A stretch of DNA of 14,517 nt from assembly GCA_007134665.1 (NCBI GenBank), contig SLKH01000089.1, positions 1-14,517 on the forward strand, read 5' to 3'. Of the stretch, positions 6,991-14,517 are shown piece by piece. The notes under the pieces were generated by a model. The model was not told where the DNA came from, made no database searches, and worked only from the letters and a program-made list of their open reading frames with translations. Position 1 is the stretch's first letter. The number at the start of each line of letters is the position of its first letter. Source of the stretch: Balneolaceae bacterium. GTDB lineage: Bacteria; Bacteroidota; Rhodothermia; Balneolales; Balneolaceae. The position numbers were made by a program, and so were the translations under genes.

Positions 6991-8295
6991 TCATTTCAAA
7001 TCTTCATACATATCCGGAATCATTGTCAGTGCTCTTGTTTTGATGTAAGTTTCTTCCAGCTCTTCAACGGGATCGGAATCGCTCGTAATAGCACCCCCCA
7101 CCGGATAATACAGGTTTCCGTTTTTCAGAATTGCACTTCGGATAACCACATTAAAATCAAAATCTCCATCCGGCTTGATATAACCGATAGCGCCGGAATA
7201 GATTCCTCTCTTGTAATCTTCAAATTCTTCAATCGCCTGCATCGCTCGGATTTTTGGTGCACCGGTCATTGAGCCCATGGGAAAACAGGATTTTAAAACA
7301 TCCACAGAATCGGTTTCAGCTTTTACCCTGCCTTCTATTGTGGATATGAGCTGATGGACAGTTTTAAAACTTTGAAGCTGAAACAATTCAGGAACTTTTA
7401 TGGACCCCGGTGTAGCTACTTTTGACAAATCGTGTCTGACAAGATCAACTATCATCAGGTTTTCGGCACGGTTTTTCTCTGATAACTGTAACTGACGCGC
7501 AATTTCCTGATCCTTTGCTGGTGAATAATTGCGGGCAGCAGTTCCTTTGATCGGCTGAGAAAAAACCCTGTCAGCATCACGGCATAAAAAGCGTTCGGGA
7601 GATGCGCTACATATTTCAAAATCATCCCACTTCATATATGCACCGAATGGTACCGGGCCTGCTTTTCGCATTTGTTCATACAGCTCAAAACCACTCCCTT
7701 CTACTGTTCCGGTGATGATGTGAGAAAGGTTAATTTCATAAAAATCCCCTTCCCGTATTCGTTCTTTTGCAGCATAGATTTTGTCCAGGTAAACCTTCTC
7801 GGGGGTAACAGATTGAAGATTCTCAATTCTCAGGTCAACTTGTTGCCTGACCGGCGCAGTGCTAACGGTATTCAAATTGAAACCTGAATTTCTCACCAGT
7901 CTTTGTTTCCAGTGGTCATATAAAAGCATTTTCTGTGGACGAAAAAAATAAAGGTCCGGGGCATTCACATAATCCCGGTTTTCGGATTTCAGGTCTTCGA
8001 TATGATTTTTCAAGTCATACCCGAGAAAACCAACATACCACCCTGGAAATTTTTCTCTTATCTCTTTTAATGCTTCCCATGGATTCTTTTTTTCCTGAAC
8101 CTTCTGCCCTTCTGTATTCAGTGTGATATTCAGTCCATCAGCCTGAATGGTTACATCAGGTTCCATCGCAAATATTGAGAATCGACTTGACGGATGGCCT
8201 TTCAACTGGGAAGACAGCAAGATCAGCGGTTCACTGAAACCGGAATCCCGAATCAAGTTCTTTACAAAAAGGTTAAAAGATTCTGTGTTCATCAT
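6991..8295 (-). CDS. pabB: Aminodeoxychorismate synthase component I
   Basis: This 434-residue chorismate-binding enzyme makes 4-amino-4-deoxychorismate from chorismate and ammonia, the first step to p-aminobenzoate and folate. The decisive motif is PIKGT (248-252): Lys250 is the PabB nucleophile, where anthranilate synthase TrpE has PIAGT. Other landmarks are EGDFYEINLS (182-191), ENLMIVDLVRHD (278-289; His288 where Asn is more usual), FPMGSMTGAPK and the C-terminal PVEELEETY. The protein has no fused glutamine amidotransferase or lyase domain. The PabA/TrpG partner and PabC lie elsewhere. Two adjacent ATGs (8295 and 8292) could start it. The N-terminal third is divergent, as is common. It is divergent from pyrD with 120 bases between, and the next gene in its direction, the AAA+ ATPase, is unrelated. 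Confidence 0.9.
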   Translation of the reverse strand: MMNTESFNLFVKNLIRDSGFSEPLILLSSQLKGHPSSRFSIFAMEPDVTIQADGLNITLNTEGQKVQEKKNPWEALKEIREKFPGWYVGFLGYDLKNHIEDLKSENRDYVNAPDLYFFRPQKMLLYDHWKQRLVRNSGFNLNTVSTAPVRQQVDLRIENLQSVTPEKVYLDKIYAAKERIREGDFYEINLSHIITGTVEGSGFELYEQMRKAGPVPFGAYMKWDDFEICSASPERFLCRDADRVFSQPIKGTAARNYSPAKDQEIARQLQLSEKNRAENLMIVDLVRHDLSKVATPGSIKVPELFQLQSFKTVHQLISTIEGRVKAETDSVDVLKSCFPMGSMTGAPKIRAMQAIEEFEDYKRGIYSGAIGYIKPDGDFDFNVVIRSAILKNGNLYYPVGGAITSDSDPVEELEETYIKTRALTMIPDMYEDLK

Positions 8296-8333
8296 AGTTA
8301 CTAATCATTCAATCAACGGCAATGATACAGGTT

Positions 8334-8362
8334 TTTATATCACATTTCTGTATTTGTTTTAA
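8334..8362 (-). promoter_or_regulatory. Possible sigma-70-type promoter for pabB
   Basis: On the minus strand TTAAAA (8362-8357), a 17-base spacer and TATAAA (8339-8334) resemble the -35 and -10 boxes (4/6 and 5/6 matches). The -10 box ends 38 bases before the first ATG. Bacteroidota often use a different -33/-7 consensus, so this is only a candidate. No equally good match was seen for pyrD on the other strand. Confidence 0.3.
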
Positions 8363-8415
8363 TCTTAGCCGGAGTGTTAGTAACTTGACATTCAACGAAC
8401 ATCCGAAATTCCTTC

Positions 8416-9495
8416 ATGTATAAATCTATCGTCAGGCCTTTCCTGTTCCGTTTCCCCTCTGATATCATTCATGAATCAACGATCAGGTGGGCATCCAGGG
8501 CATCGGATTCAGGATCGATGAAGAGAGCAGCTGCCGCTATTTATAGTTATCAATCACCCCTTCTAAAGCAGGAAATTGCTGGTCTGAATTTCCGTAATCC
8601 TGTAGGGCTTGCAGCCGGCTTTGATAAAAACGGGACATTTGCCCCGGTAATTGAATCCCTCGGGTTTGGTTTTGTTGAAGTTGGAAGTATTACGGCCGAA
8701 GCCTGCTCTGGTAATCCCAAGCCACGCAGTTTCAGGCTGACAAGGGATCAGTCAGTTATCAACAGGATGGGGCTTAATAATGATGGAGCTGCAACTGTCT
8801 GCAAGCGATTGGATAAGTTAGACCTAATGATTCCTCTCGGAGTAAATATTGCCAAAACACACAATCCGGACATCGTCGGTGAGGATGCTCTTGAAGATTA
8901 TGCAATAAGTTTCAAACTTGCCAAAGAGGTTGCCGATTACATCACGATAAATATCTCATGCCCGAACACTAAAGAAGGGAAAACCTTTGAAGATCCGGAG
9001 ATTCTCTCCCAACTGTTAAACAAACTTCAGATCGGCAGCGACTCTTCCAACCCGCCTGTATTTATTAAATTCTCAGTTGATCTTGATAAAAAGCAACTAC
9101 TCGAACTCATCGAGGTAACCTGTGAATATTCTGTAAATGGATATGTGGCAGTAAATACATCGAGTAAACGCGATGGTTTACTAACTTCAGCCAAAAGGCT
9201 TGAATCAATCGGGTATGGCGGATTGAGCGGCAGAGCAATCAGGGAAAAAAGCAATCGTGTGATTAGTCAGATATTTGAATCGACTCAGGGCTTAAAACCA
9301 ATCATCGGTGTTGGCGGAATTTCAAATTCTGAAGATGCGATTGAAAAGATAAAAGCCGGTGCTGATCTCCTCCAAATATATACCGGACTCATTTATGAAG
9401 GGCCTGCCCTGGTGAAAAAAATTAACAAGGGAATTGCGAACTTTATGAAAGAAAATGATCTGGATTATATCTATCAGATCAGAAAAAACTTATAA
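8416..9495 (+). CDS. pyrD: Dihydroorotate dehydrogenase, class 2-like (quinone-dependent)
   Basis: This 359-residue flavoenzyme oxidises dihydroorotate to orotate, the fourth step of pyrimidine synthesis, and in class 2 passes electrons to membrane quinone. The N-terminus (MYKSIVRPFLFRF, with IIHESTIRWASR) matches the class 2 membrane-associating helix region. Core motifs are NPVGLAAGFDKNG (61-73), GFVEVGSIT (85-93), PKPRSFRL, NRMGLNNDG (116-124), GVNIAKTHN (142-150), GGLSGRAI and IIGVGGISNSEDA, with LLQIYTGLIYEGP near the end. All follow the class 2 pattern. The odd point is the catalytic-base segment NISCPNT (179-185): Cys182 sits where class 2 enzymes have Ser (Ser175 in E. coli), while Cys is normal for class 1. 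The overall length and N-terminus still favour class 2. ATG 8416 is the first in-frame start and fits the family. Confidence 0.92.
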   Translation: MYKSIVRPFLFRFPSDIIHESTIRWASRASDSGSMKRAAAAIYSYQSPLLKQEIAGLNFRNPVGLAAGFDKNGTFAPVIESLGFGFVEVGSITAEACSGNPKPRSFRLTRDQSVINRMGLNNDGAATVCKRLDKLDLMIPLGVNIAKTHNPDIVGEDALEDYAISFKLAKEVADYITINISCPNTKEGKTFEDPEILSQLLNKLQIGSDSSNPPVFIKFSVDLDKKQLLELIEVTCEYSVNGYVAVNTSSKRDGLLTSAKRLESIGYGGLSGRAIREKSNRVISQIFESTQGLKPIIGVGGISNSEDAIEKIKAGADLLQIYTGLIYEGPALVKKINKGIANFMKENDLDYIYQIRKNL

Positions 9496-9508
9496 TTTTT
9501 CTCGATAG

Positions 9509-11953
9509 TTAAATACCGGTATGTTCCCCATGTAATTCCGGAATATCTTCTATGGTATGATCATTTCTGATCAGTTCCGGATACTTTTCAAGTTCTTCAA
9601 GCAGAATTACAGCTTTAGCAGCAGCACCCGTTTCCCGGTATAAATCCCTTAACTCTTTCAGGATCTCCCGTGATCTATTCCAATAAACTCCATTGTAAGG
9701 ATAAATTATTTGAAGGCCTTCAATCGTCAGGTATTCAGATTCTTCCATACCCGGTATATTTATTTCCGAATCTATAACAGTTATCGTATCACGCTCACCC
9801 TGTAACAACTGTTCCAGTATATCGTGCTCCTTTGCCAGTATCATCACCTTCTCCCAACGGTTCTGTCTGAAATCATAAAGGGTATCCTCTCTTGCTGACC
9901 TGATATAAACTTCAACCGCTTCAAGCATATAACTTGCAGCCTGTTCCCTGTCTCTGCTGTTACCAGCATAATCAAGCAGATACTCAGCGTATTCAGTAGC
10001 CTTAAGGGTATCGGAAAACTGATACTGAAGTGAATCTGTCAGGTTAAATTCAGCATAAAGATCGATCGGCATTTGGGGAATGGACAACTGCAGCCTGTCT
10101 GCCGCACGCTTTGAAAGCGGGGACTCAGGGTAAGACTCAATGAGTGAATTTGCCAGTCTGGTTGCTGCATCCATTTCATCTTCAGCCATCAGAATATCCA
10201 TTAATGCATACATGGAAGAAGCTTTTGGGCTTCCCTCCACTCCATTATCGATCACTTTCTGATAATAAACTTTCGCACTATCCGGCATATCAAGATTCAT
10301 CTGAAAAATATTACCGAGCTGATAATATTTTGTATAGATTAGCACCTCTACCGAATCTTGTTCATACGGTTCGAACGGAATCTGGCTTAAATCAAGTTGC
10401 ATGTCAGCAGCAATAACTGTCTGATCACGCACGTCCAGTTCATCATTTTGAACTACTGCTCTTTGGTTTTCAAATGTGATACCTGAGCCCGATACTGCTT
10501 CCTGCCGCCTCCAGTTATCGGCAAGCGGCCGGTTACCCCAACGGGCACGAAATTGTATACTCGCCTGATTCATTAATGTTCGGTTGTTTATATTCAAAAA
10601 ACCCTGACTTGTAACGTCTGTTGTCTCCTCTACTTGATCATCCAGGCCCATCTGACGGTCGATAGTATCCAGGTTTTCCTGTTCCAGGCGCTGTGCTTCA
10701 ATTTCTGAAAGATACTGTTGCCTGATTTCAGCAATCTTTCCTTCAAATTCATCCGGTGACATCCGCCCGAGAATTAACAGGCTGTCAAGCCGGACAATTT
10801 CCTGTGCTGCTTCTGCATATTCCCCAAACGATCCCGCAAGATTTGCTGCATCCCAGTTATCGGGCAGCAGATCCCTGCTCACATTGGTAATCGCAGCAGA
10901 ATCATAATAGGCAGCAGCCAACTGTAAATTGTTATAATTAAACCGGTGAATTTCAGCCAGCCCGTAGTAAGTCCTGGCGATGAGGTCCCTGGCTGGTGTC
11001 ACAGTTCTTGAGTGCAGGACATTCTTAAAATATTCTTCAGCAATCTGCGGGTTCCCCTTCAGGCGCTCAGTAATCGCAACCTGGTAGAGCAGTTCCAGCC
11101 TGTAATCAAAAAATTTATCATCACGAAGCATCGAGCGAAGCTGACGAGCGGCTTCTTCATAATCTTCGCGCAGCCTTAAAATTTCAACTTCTTTCAGTCT
11201 TGAATGGTATTCCAATTCAAATGATGGCCTCATGTCCCTGATGGCATGAAAAGCATTACTGGCTTGTGGCAGATTATTCATCTTTTCCATTATCTGTCCA
11301 TAATGAAAGTAGGCTCTTGACCGAAGATCACGTCCTTCAAGATCATCAAGTGCAATTAATAGTTGATTACCGGCCTGATGCAAATCATCCTGGTAAGCAT
11401 ATAGCTGGGCAAGTATTGCCCTGGCTTCAGATAATTTTTCAGGAGCCCAATGATCAAGTGTTTCAATTCTCGATTCCATAAACCGTGCCCCTTCCCCGTA
11501 CAATTCCAGTTCAAGGTATGTACGACCCTCCCACAGGGTTGAACGCATTCTGACTTCAGGATTATCCGAACCGGAAAACAATTCCTGGAATTTTTCAAGA
11601 GCAGCGAAATATTCCTGCCTGTAGAAATAGGAGACGCCAATCAGCTCAATGGCATCATCCACATATTTTGACCGGCTGTGATTTCTGAGAATATCTGCAC
11701 TTTTTTCGATCGACCGTTCAAAATTTTGGGCGCCCCCTGCAGTTGGTGGCGGATGAATCCGTATCAGCTCGTTTGGATTGATCGGTGAGGCCAGGCTTCT
11801 GTTTTCTTCATACGCAGCATCAAAATACTGATTGGCATTATAGAACGTATTGTAATAGGCTGTGAAATCATACCACTGCTGTTTCAGGGTTGATCCGCAA
11901 CCACTGAGAATAAAAACGGAAAGTGATACTATTAATAGAAAACTTTTATTCAC
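9509..11953 (-). CDS. Large TPR lipoprotein, PorW/SprE-like N-terminus
   Basis: This 814-residue protein starts at a GTG (11953-11951). A just-upstream ATG is closed by a stop after four codons, so GTG is required. It has a clean lipoprotein signal peptide: Lys3, a hydrophobic core and the lipobox LSGC with Cys19. Right after it comes WYDFTAYYNTFYNANQYFD (27-45), a Tyr/Asn-rich segment that resembles the start of PorW/SprE, the TPR lipoprotein of type IX secretion and gliding in Bacteroidota. This link is from memory of the pattern and needs a search. Repeated alpha-helical TPR units fill about 90-380 (YFYRQEYFAALEKF, YFHYGQIMEKMNNLPQAS, YYGLAEIHRFNYNNLQLAAAYYDSA). A polar, Gln-rich stretch at about 400-520 links to further TPR units (YYQLGNIFQMNLDMPDSAKVY). 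It lies 61 bases after pyk on the same strand and converges on pyrD with 13 bases between. Confidence 0.75.
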   Translation of the reverse strand: MNKSFLLIVSLSVFILSGCGSTLKQQWYDFTAYYNTFYNANQYFDAAYEENRSLASPINPNELIRIHPPPTAGGAQNFERSIEKSADILRNHSRSKYVDDAIELIGVSYFYRQEYFAALEKFQELFSGSDNPEVRMRSTLWEGRTYLELELYGEGARFMESRIETLDHWAPEKLSEARAILAQLYAYQDDLHQAGNQLLIALDDLEGRDLRSRAYFHYGQIMEKMNNLPQASNAFHAIRDMRPSFELEYHSRLKEVEILRLREDYEEAARQLRSMLRDDKFFDYRLELLYQVAITERLKGNPQIAEEYFKNVLHSRTVTPARDLIARTYYGLAEIHRFNYNNLQLAAAYYDSAAITNVSRDLLPDNWDAANLAGSFGEYAEAAQEIVRLDSLLILGRMSPDEFEGKIAEIRQQYLSEIEAQRLEQENLDTIDRQMGLDDQVEETTDVTSQGFLNINNRTLMNQASIQFRARWGNRPLADNWRRQEAVSGSGITFENQRAVVQNDELDVRDQTVIAADMQLDLSQIPFEPYEQDSVEVLIYTKYYQLGNIFQMNLDMPDSAKVYYQKVIDNGVEGSPKASSMYALMDILMAEDEMDAATRLANSLIESYPESPLSKRAADRLQLSIPQMPIDLYAEFNLTDSLQYQFSDTLKATEYAEYLLDYAGNSRDREQAASYMLEAVEVYIRSAREDTLYDFRQNRWEKVMILAKEHDILEQLLQGERDTITVIDSEINIPGMEESEYLTIEGLQIIYPYNGVYWNRSREILKELRDLYRETGAAAKAVILLEELEKYPELIRNDHTIEDIPELHGEHTGI

Positions 11954-11984
11954 GTTACAAACATAACGAATTCGTGAATAAAAG
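11943..11984 (-). promoter_or_regulatory. 12-bp inverted repeat overlapping the lipoprotein start codon
   Basis: On the minus strand CTTTTATTCACG (11984-11973) is followed, after 18 bases, by its exact complement CGTGAATAAAAG (11954-11943). The GTG start codon (11953-11951) and codons 2 and 3 lie inside the second arm. A small inner stem CGTTA/TAACG (11968-11964 with 11957-11953) could stack on a 10-bp version of the outer stem. In RNA read through from pyk this would bury the start codon. TTTTC directly follows the second arm, so it could instead work as a weak terminator for pyk. A DNA operator is a third option. Confidence 0.6.
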
Positions 11985-12014
11985 CTTATTGAAAAATGCC
12001 GGCCTTAACCTGGA

Positions 12015-13448
12015 TTACTCTATCGTACTGACTTTCAGCATATTGGTTCTGCCCCTTTTTGCAATTGGCATACCGGTAGCGATAATTATCCGATCGCCAT
12101 TTACAACTAATCCATTATTTCGGAGGTAATCTTCCATCATCCCGACACTTTGGTCAGTATCAAAAATTTGACTGAGTTTTACCGAGTCAACACCCCAGAC
12201 GAGATTTAGCTGCCGCCTTACTTTCTGACTTTCCGTGAATGCGATGATCGGGACCTTCGGTCGGAATTTGGCGATTCTTCGGGCGGTATTTCCGGAATGT
12301 GTGATTGTACTGATAGCTTTTGCTTCTACATTTTCAGCAATTGTAACACAGGAATAGGATAGAGATTCAATAACTTGCTTTTCTTTCCAGTCCGGTTTTC
12401 TGTATTCAAGACTGTAATAGATGCTTTCAGCATTTTCCTCAATAGTCCTGCAGATTTTATCCATAGTCTTTACTGCCTCAACCGGATACTCGCCAGCCGC
12501 TGTTTCACCCGATAACATCACAGCATCAGTACCATCGAGCACAGCATTCGCAACATCCGAACTCTCTGCACGTGTCGGGCGGGGATTTGTGATCATTGAA
12601 TCGAGCATCTGGGTGGCTGTTATGACTGGTTTTCCTGCAGTCCTTGATCGCTCAATAATACTTTTTTGAACCTGCGGAACCCGTTCCGATGCGATTTCAA
12701 TTCCAAGATCACCTCTCGCAACCATGATTCCATCTGATTCTTCAATAATTTCATCGATATTCTCAACTGCTTCCGGCTTTTCAATCTTTGCAATTATCCC
12801 GGCATTACTGCCTGCTGCTCTCACTCTTGATATAACATCCTGTATATCCCTTGCCTTGCGAACAAACGACATCGCAACATAATCGACATCCTGGGTCAGG
12901 CCAAATTCCAGGTCCTCAATATCTTTCTCTGTGAGTGATGGCATCGAAATTTTAACCCCCGGGAGGTTCACTCCTTTCCTTGACTTAATCACACCACCAA
13001 CGACTACCCTGGCCCGAACCTCCCGTTCATTCACCTCTTCAACCATCAGTTCGAGCAAACCGTCATCAATCAATATCCTGTCACCGGAAACAGCATCGGA
13101 AGTGAGATAGCTGTAATCGATTGGAATTCGTTCACTTGTACCTTCAATATCATCCGGTGTTAACGTTAGCATATTACCCACCCTCAAAATCTGAGATCCT
13201 TCTTTCATCTTTCCAACACGTATCTTCGGACCCTGAAGATCCATTAGAATTGGTATGGAGTACTGGTGTTTTTTAGCAACTTTCCGTACATAACTCATGG
13301 TCCGGGCGTGATCTTCATGTGAACCGTGAGAAAAATTGATTCTTGCAACATTCATTCCTGCAAGATATAGTTGTTCAATTTTTTCAAGTGTATTAGAACT
13401 GGGACCCAATGTACATACGATCTTAGTTCTGCGAGATCCGGTAATCAT
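12015..13448 (-). CDS. pyk: Pyruvate kinase, K+-independent type by signature
   Basis: This 477-residue cytoplasmic enzyme converts phosphoenolpyruvate and ADP to pyruvate and ATP, the last step of glycolysis. Motifs in order are TKIVCTLGPSS (8-18), NFSHGSHEDH (38-47), MDLQGPKIRVG (69-79), SFVRKARDI, KIEKPEAVENI and the signature MVARGDLGIEI, with ITATQMLDSM and the C-terminal regulatory domain (THSGNTARRIAKFRP). The length is that of a standard subunit. There is no extra PEP-utiliser domain. At the monovalent-cation site, residues Leu71, Gln72, Lys75 and Val78 correspond to rabbit positions 113, 114, 117 and 120. Lys instead of Glu at 117, with this Leu/Gln set, marks enzymes that do not need K+. 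AGGA six bases before the ATG at 13448 is one of the few decent Shine-Dalgarno sequences here. The TPR lipoprotein gene follows after 61 bases. Confidence 0.96.
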   Translation of the reverse strand: MITGSRRTKIVCTLGPSSNTLEKIEQLYLAGMNVARINFSHGSHEDHARTMSYVRKVAKKHQYSIPILMDLQGPKIRVGKMKEGSQILRVGNMLTLTPDDIEGTSERIPIDYSYLTSDAVSGDRILIDDGLLELMVEEVNEREVRARVVVGGVIKSRKGVNLPGVKISMPSLTEKDIEDLEFGLTQDVDYVAMSFVRKARDIQDVISRVRAAGSNAGIIAKIEKPEAVENIDEIIEESDGIMVARGDLGIEIASERVPQVQKSIIERSRTAGKPVITATQMLDSMITNPRPTRAESSDVANAVLDGTDAVMLSGETAAGEYPVEAVKTMDKICRTIEENAESIYYSLEYRKPDWKEKQVIESLSYSCVTIAENVEAKAISTITHSGNTARRIAKFRPKVPIIAFTESQKVRRQLNLVWGVDSVKLSQIFDTDQSVGMMEDYLRNNGLVVNGDRIIIATGMPIAKRGRTNMLKVSTIE

Positions 13449-13660
13449 ATATGATCCTGTATTAAACTTATCATTTTGTAATTAGGGTCTGAAGTTACTT
13501 GAATTAACTCAATATTTGAACTAAAACTGTTATGAACTATCGATTAACTTCAAACCTACCAAATAAAGTGGTGATTTATCACGTTTTAGAGTTGTAGAAT
13601 TGAAAGACATTTAGCAGATTATTTAATCACAACCTTATAAAGAAGATCAATCCTGCTCCT
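13449..13660. promoter_or_regulatory. Divergent intergenic region between pyk and the right-edge lipoprotein gene
   Basis: This is 212 bases of AT-rich, non-coding sequence that must hold promoters for both divergent genes. Two small palindromes are visible: TTGAATTAACTCAA (13499-13512, one mismatched pair) about 50 bases before pyk, and GTGATTTATCAC (13571-13582, 5-bp arms around TT). A TATAAA at 13636-13641 could be a -10 box for the rightward gene, but there is no good -35 partner. No terminator or small gene was seen. Confidence 0.4.
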
Positions 13661-14517
13661 ATGAAGAGCATACGCAATCTATTTAAACTGTCTGTTTTGT
13701 TAATCACGGCAGGTATTCTATTCTCATGTACTCGAGCTACAAACCCCGATATTGAGAGAGGATCCAGCTATTATTTTCAGGATGGATACCCGGAACTTCG
13801 GATTTCTGCTTTGGGATATCTCAATGAAGAAGACGAGGGAGTCATTAATGTTGCTGCAGACATTGTTGAAGCAAGCCTTATTTTCAGGGAACGTGAAGGA
13901 GTCAACAGGGCCGACATTGAATTGGAAATACGAATCGTTGGAATTGAGGGTACAAGTTACTCTGATACATATACTACTACATCCACAGTTAGTAATCACC
14001 AAAACGGTTTTGTGACAACACAAAATCTGGTGAAATTTGAAAGAGATATTGAAGTTCCCCCTGGAAACTATGAAGTCCATGTTTCTGTCATCGACCAAGC
14101 ATCCGGTAACCGAACAACCCGTACTACTGAAACATATATTCCGGACCCGCATGATGATATTGTAAACCTCACTTCCGTTCAGCTTCTTGGAAAATCTTCA
14201 GATGAAACCGAAGGTTATCTTCCTATTACAACCTATGATGTTTCAACTGCCAAAGACAGTATTCGTTTTGTGATACAGGTAACCAATAACCGGTCAGAAG
14301 ATCCATTGACAATTCACTCTCAACTAAAGAGGTTTCAATCGGACACATCAGCCGCAAGGCCAATGAGTTTCAATAATTACAGCCCTTCGAGCATGCCTTA
14401 TAAAGGGATTGAATACAACCGTTATGATGTAATTGAAGAAACACGCAGGGTTCTGGAGCAGCCGGGAAGTGTTTTAATTGAATACCGTTATCCGATGCCC
14501 GGAAGAGGGAACTATCG
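13661..14517 (+). CDS. Exported lipoprotein, probable GWxTD-domain family, C-terminus cut by window edge
   Basis: The frame is open from ATG 13661 to the right edge, giving 285 codons with no stop. The start MKSIRNLFKLSVLLITAGILFSC is a lipoprotein signal peptide with Lys2, Arg5 and Lys9, a hydrophobic core and Cys23 in LFSC, a lipobox with Phe at -2. The mature protein begins with a short polar stretch, then beta-rich sequence resembling stacked sandwich domains (for example VPPGNYEVHVSVIDQASGN at about 127-145). This architecture is like the N-terminal part of GWxTD-domain proteins of Bacteroidota and relatives. The defining GWxTD motif would lie beyond the edge, so the family is an inference. 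A role in the periplasm or at the outer membrane is likely from the signal peptide alone. No Shine-Dalgarno is seen. It is divergent from pyk. Confidence 0.7.
   Translation, partial: MKSIRNLFKLSVLLITAGILFSCTRATNPDIERGSSYYFQDGYPELRISALGYLNEEDEGVINVAADIVEASLIFREREGVNRADIELEIRIVGIEGTSYSDTYTTTSTVSNHQNGFVTTQNLVKFERDIEVPPGNYEVHVSVIDQASGNRTTRTTETYIPDPHDDIVNLTSVQLLGKSSDETEGYLPITTYDVSTAKDSIRFVIQVTNNRSEDPLTIHSQLKRFQSDTSAARPMSFNNYSPSSMPYKGIEYNRYDVIEETRRVLEQPGSVLIEYRYPMPGRGNY

Noticed and set aside
9481..9502. AGAAAAA/TTTTTCT hairpin at the pyrD end as a bidirectional terminator
   Set aside because: The stem is nearly all A-T and overlaps the last codons of pyrD, so it would be very weak. Such pairings are common in AT-rich ends.
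13724..14152. Leftward open frame and a second rightward frame (13752-14015) at the right end
   Set aside because: Both are shadows of the lipoprotein gene at 13661, which has a signal peptide and an unbroken frame to the window edge.
1..14517. Defence, CRISPR, mobile element or biosynthetic cluster
   Set aside because: No repeats-with-spacers, transposase, integrase, toxin-antitoxin pair, nuclease or synthase module was found. The recognisable genes are housekeeping or envelope genes.

Overview
The window looks like ordinary chromosome of a Bacteroidota-type bacterium, most likely the Balneolota/Rhodothermota side. This placement is inference from gene content: an LptE-family lipoprotein directly behind a receiver-less sigma-54 activator, a large TPR lipoprotein with a PorW/SprE-like N-terminus, a probable GWxTD-type lipoprotein, a cysteine-free L31, moderate-to-low GC and almost no Shine-Dalgarno sequences. 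No tRNA, rRNA, CRISPR array, insertion sequence, integrase or recognisable defence cluster is visible.

Layout. At the left edge a GH13_18 sugar phosphorylase runs leftward out of the window. It is not an ATG-started frame: it opens with GTG at 1564 and is cut at base 1. Its upstream region carries a perfect 14-bp palindrome with a central CG, typical of LacI-family operators. Divergent from it runs a rightward unit: sigma-54 enhancer-binding protein, lptE (overlapping by 14 bp) and a TPR protein. Leftward from about 6.9 kb come a MoxR/Mg-chelatase-type AAA+ ATPase, ribosomal protein L31 with a good intrinsic terminator, and a YcbL-like metallo-beta-lactamase hydrolase whose ATG lies just behind that terminator. 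A second divergent pair is pabB (leftward) and pyrD (rightward). pyrD converges on an 814-residue TPR lipoprotein that lies downstream of pyk on the minus strand. A 12-bp inverted repeat between pyk and the lipoprotein overlaps the lipoprotein's GTG start codon. At the right edge a lipoprotein gene divergent from pyk runs out of the window.

Functionally the genes are housekeeping: sugar phosphorolysis, glycolysis (pyk), pyrimidine (pyrD) and folate (pabB) synthesis, LPS export (lptE), translation (L31) and cell-envelope lipoproteins. I found no clear new multi-gene system. The items most worth a second look are the hairpin over the lipoprotein start codon, the terminator placed directly before the hydrolase gene, the Cys at the catalytic-base position of a class-2-like PyrD, the K+-independence signature in pyruvate kinase, and the LacI-like palindrome before the phosphorylase.
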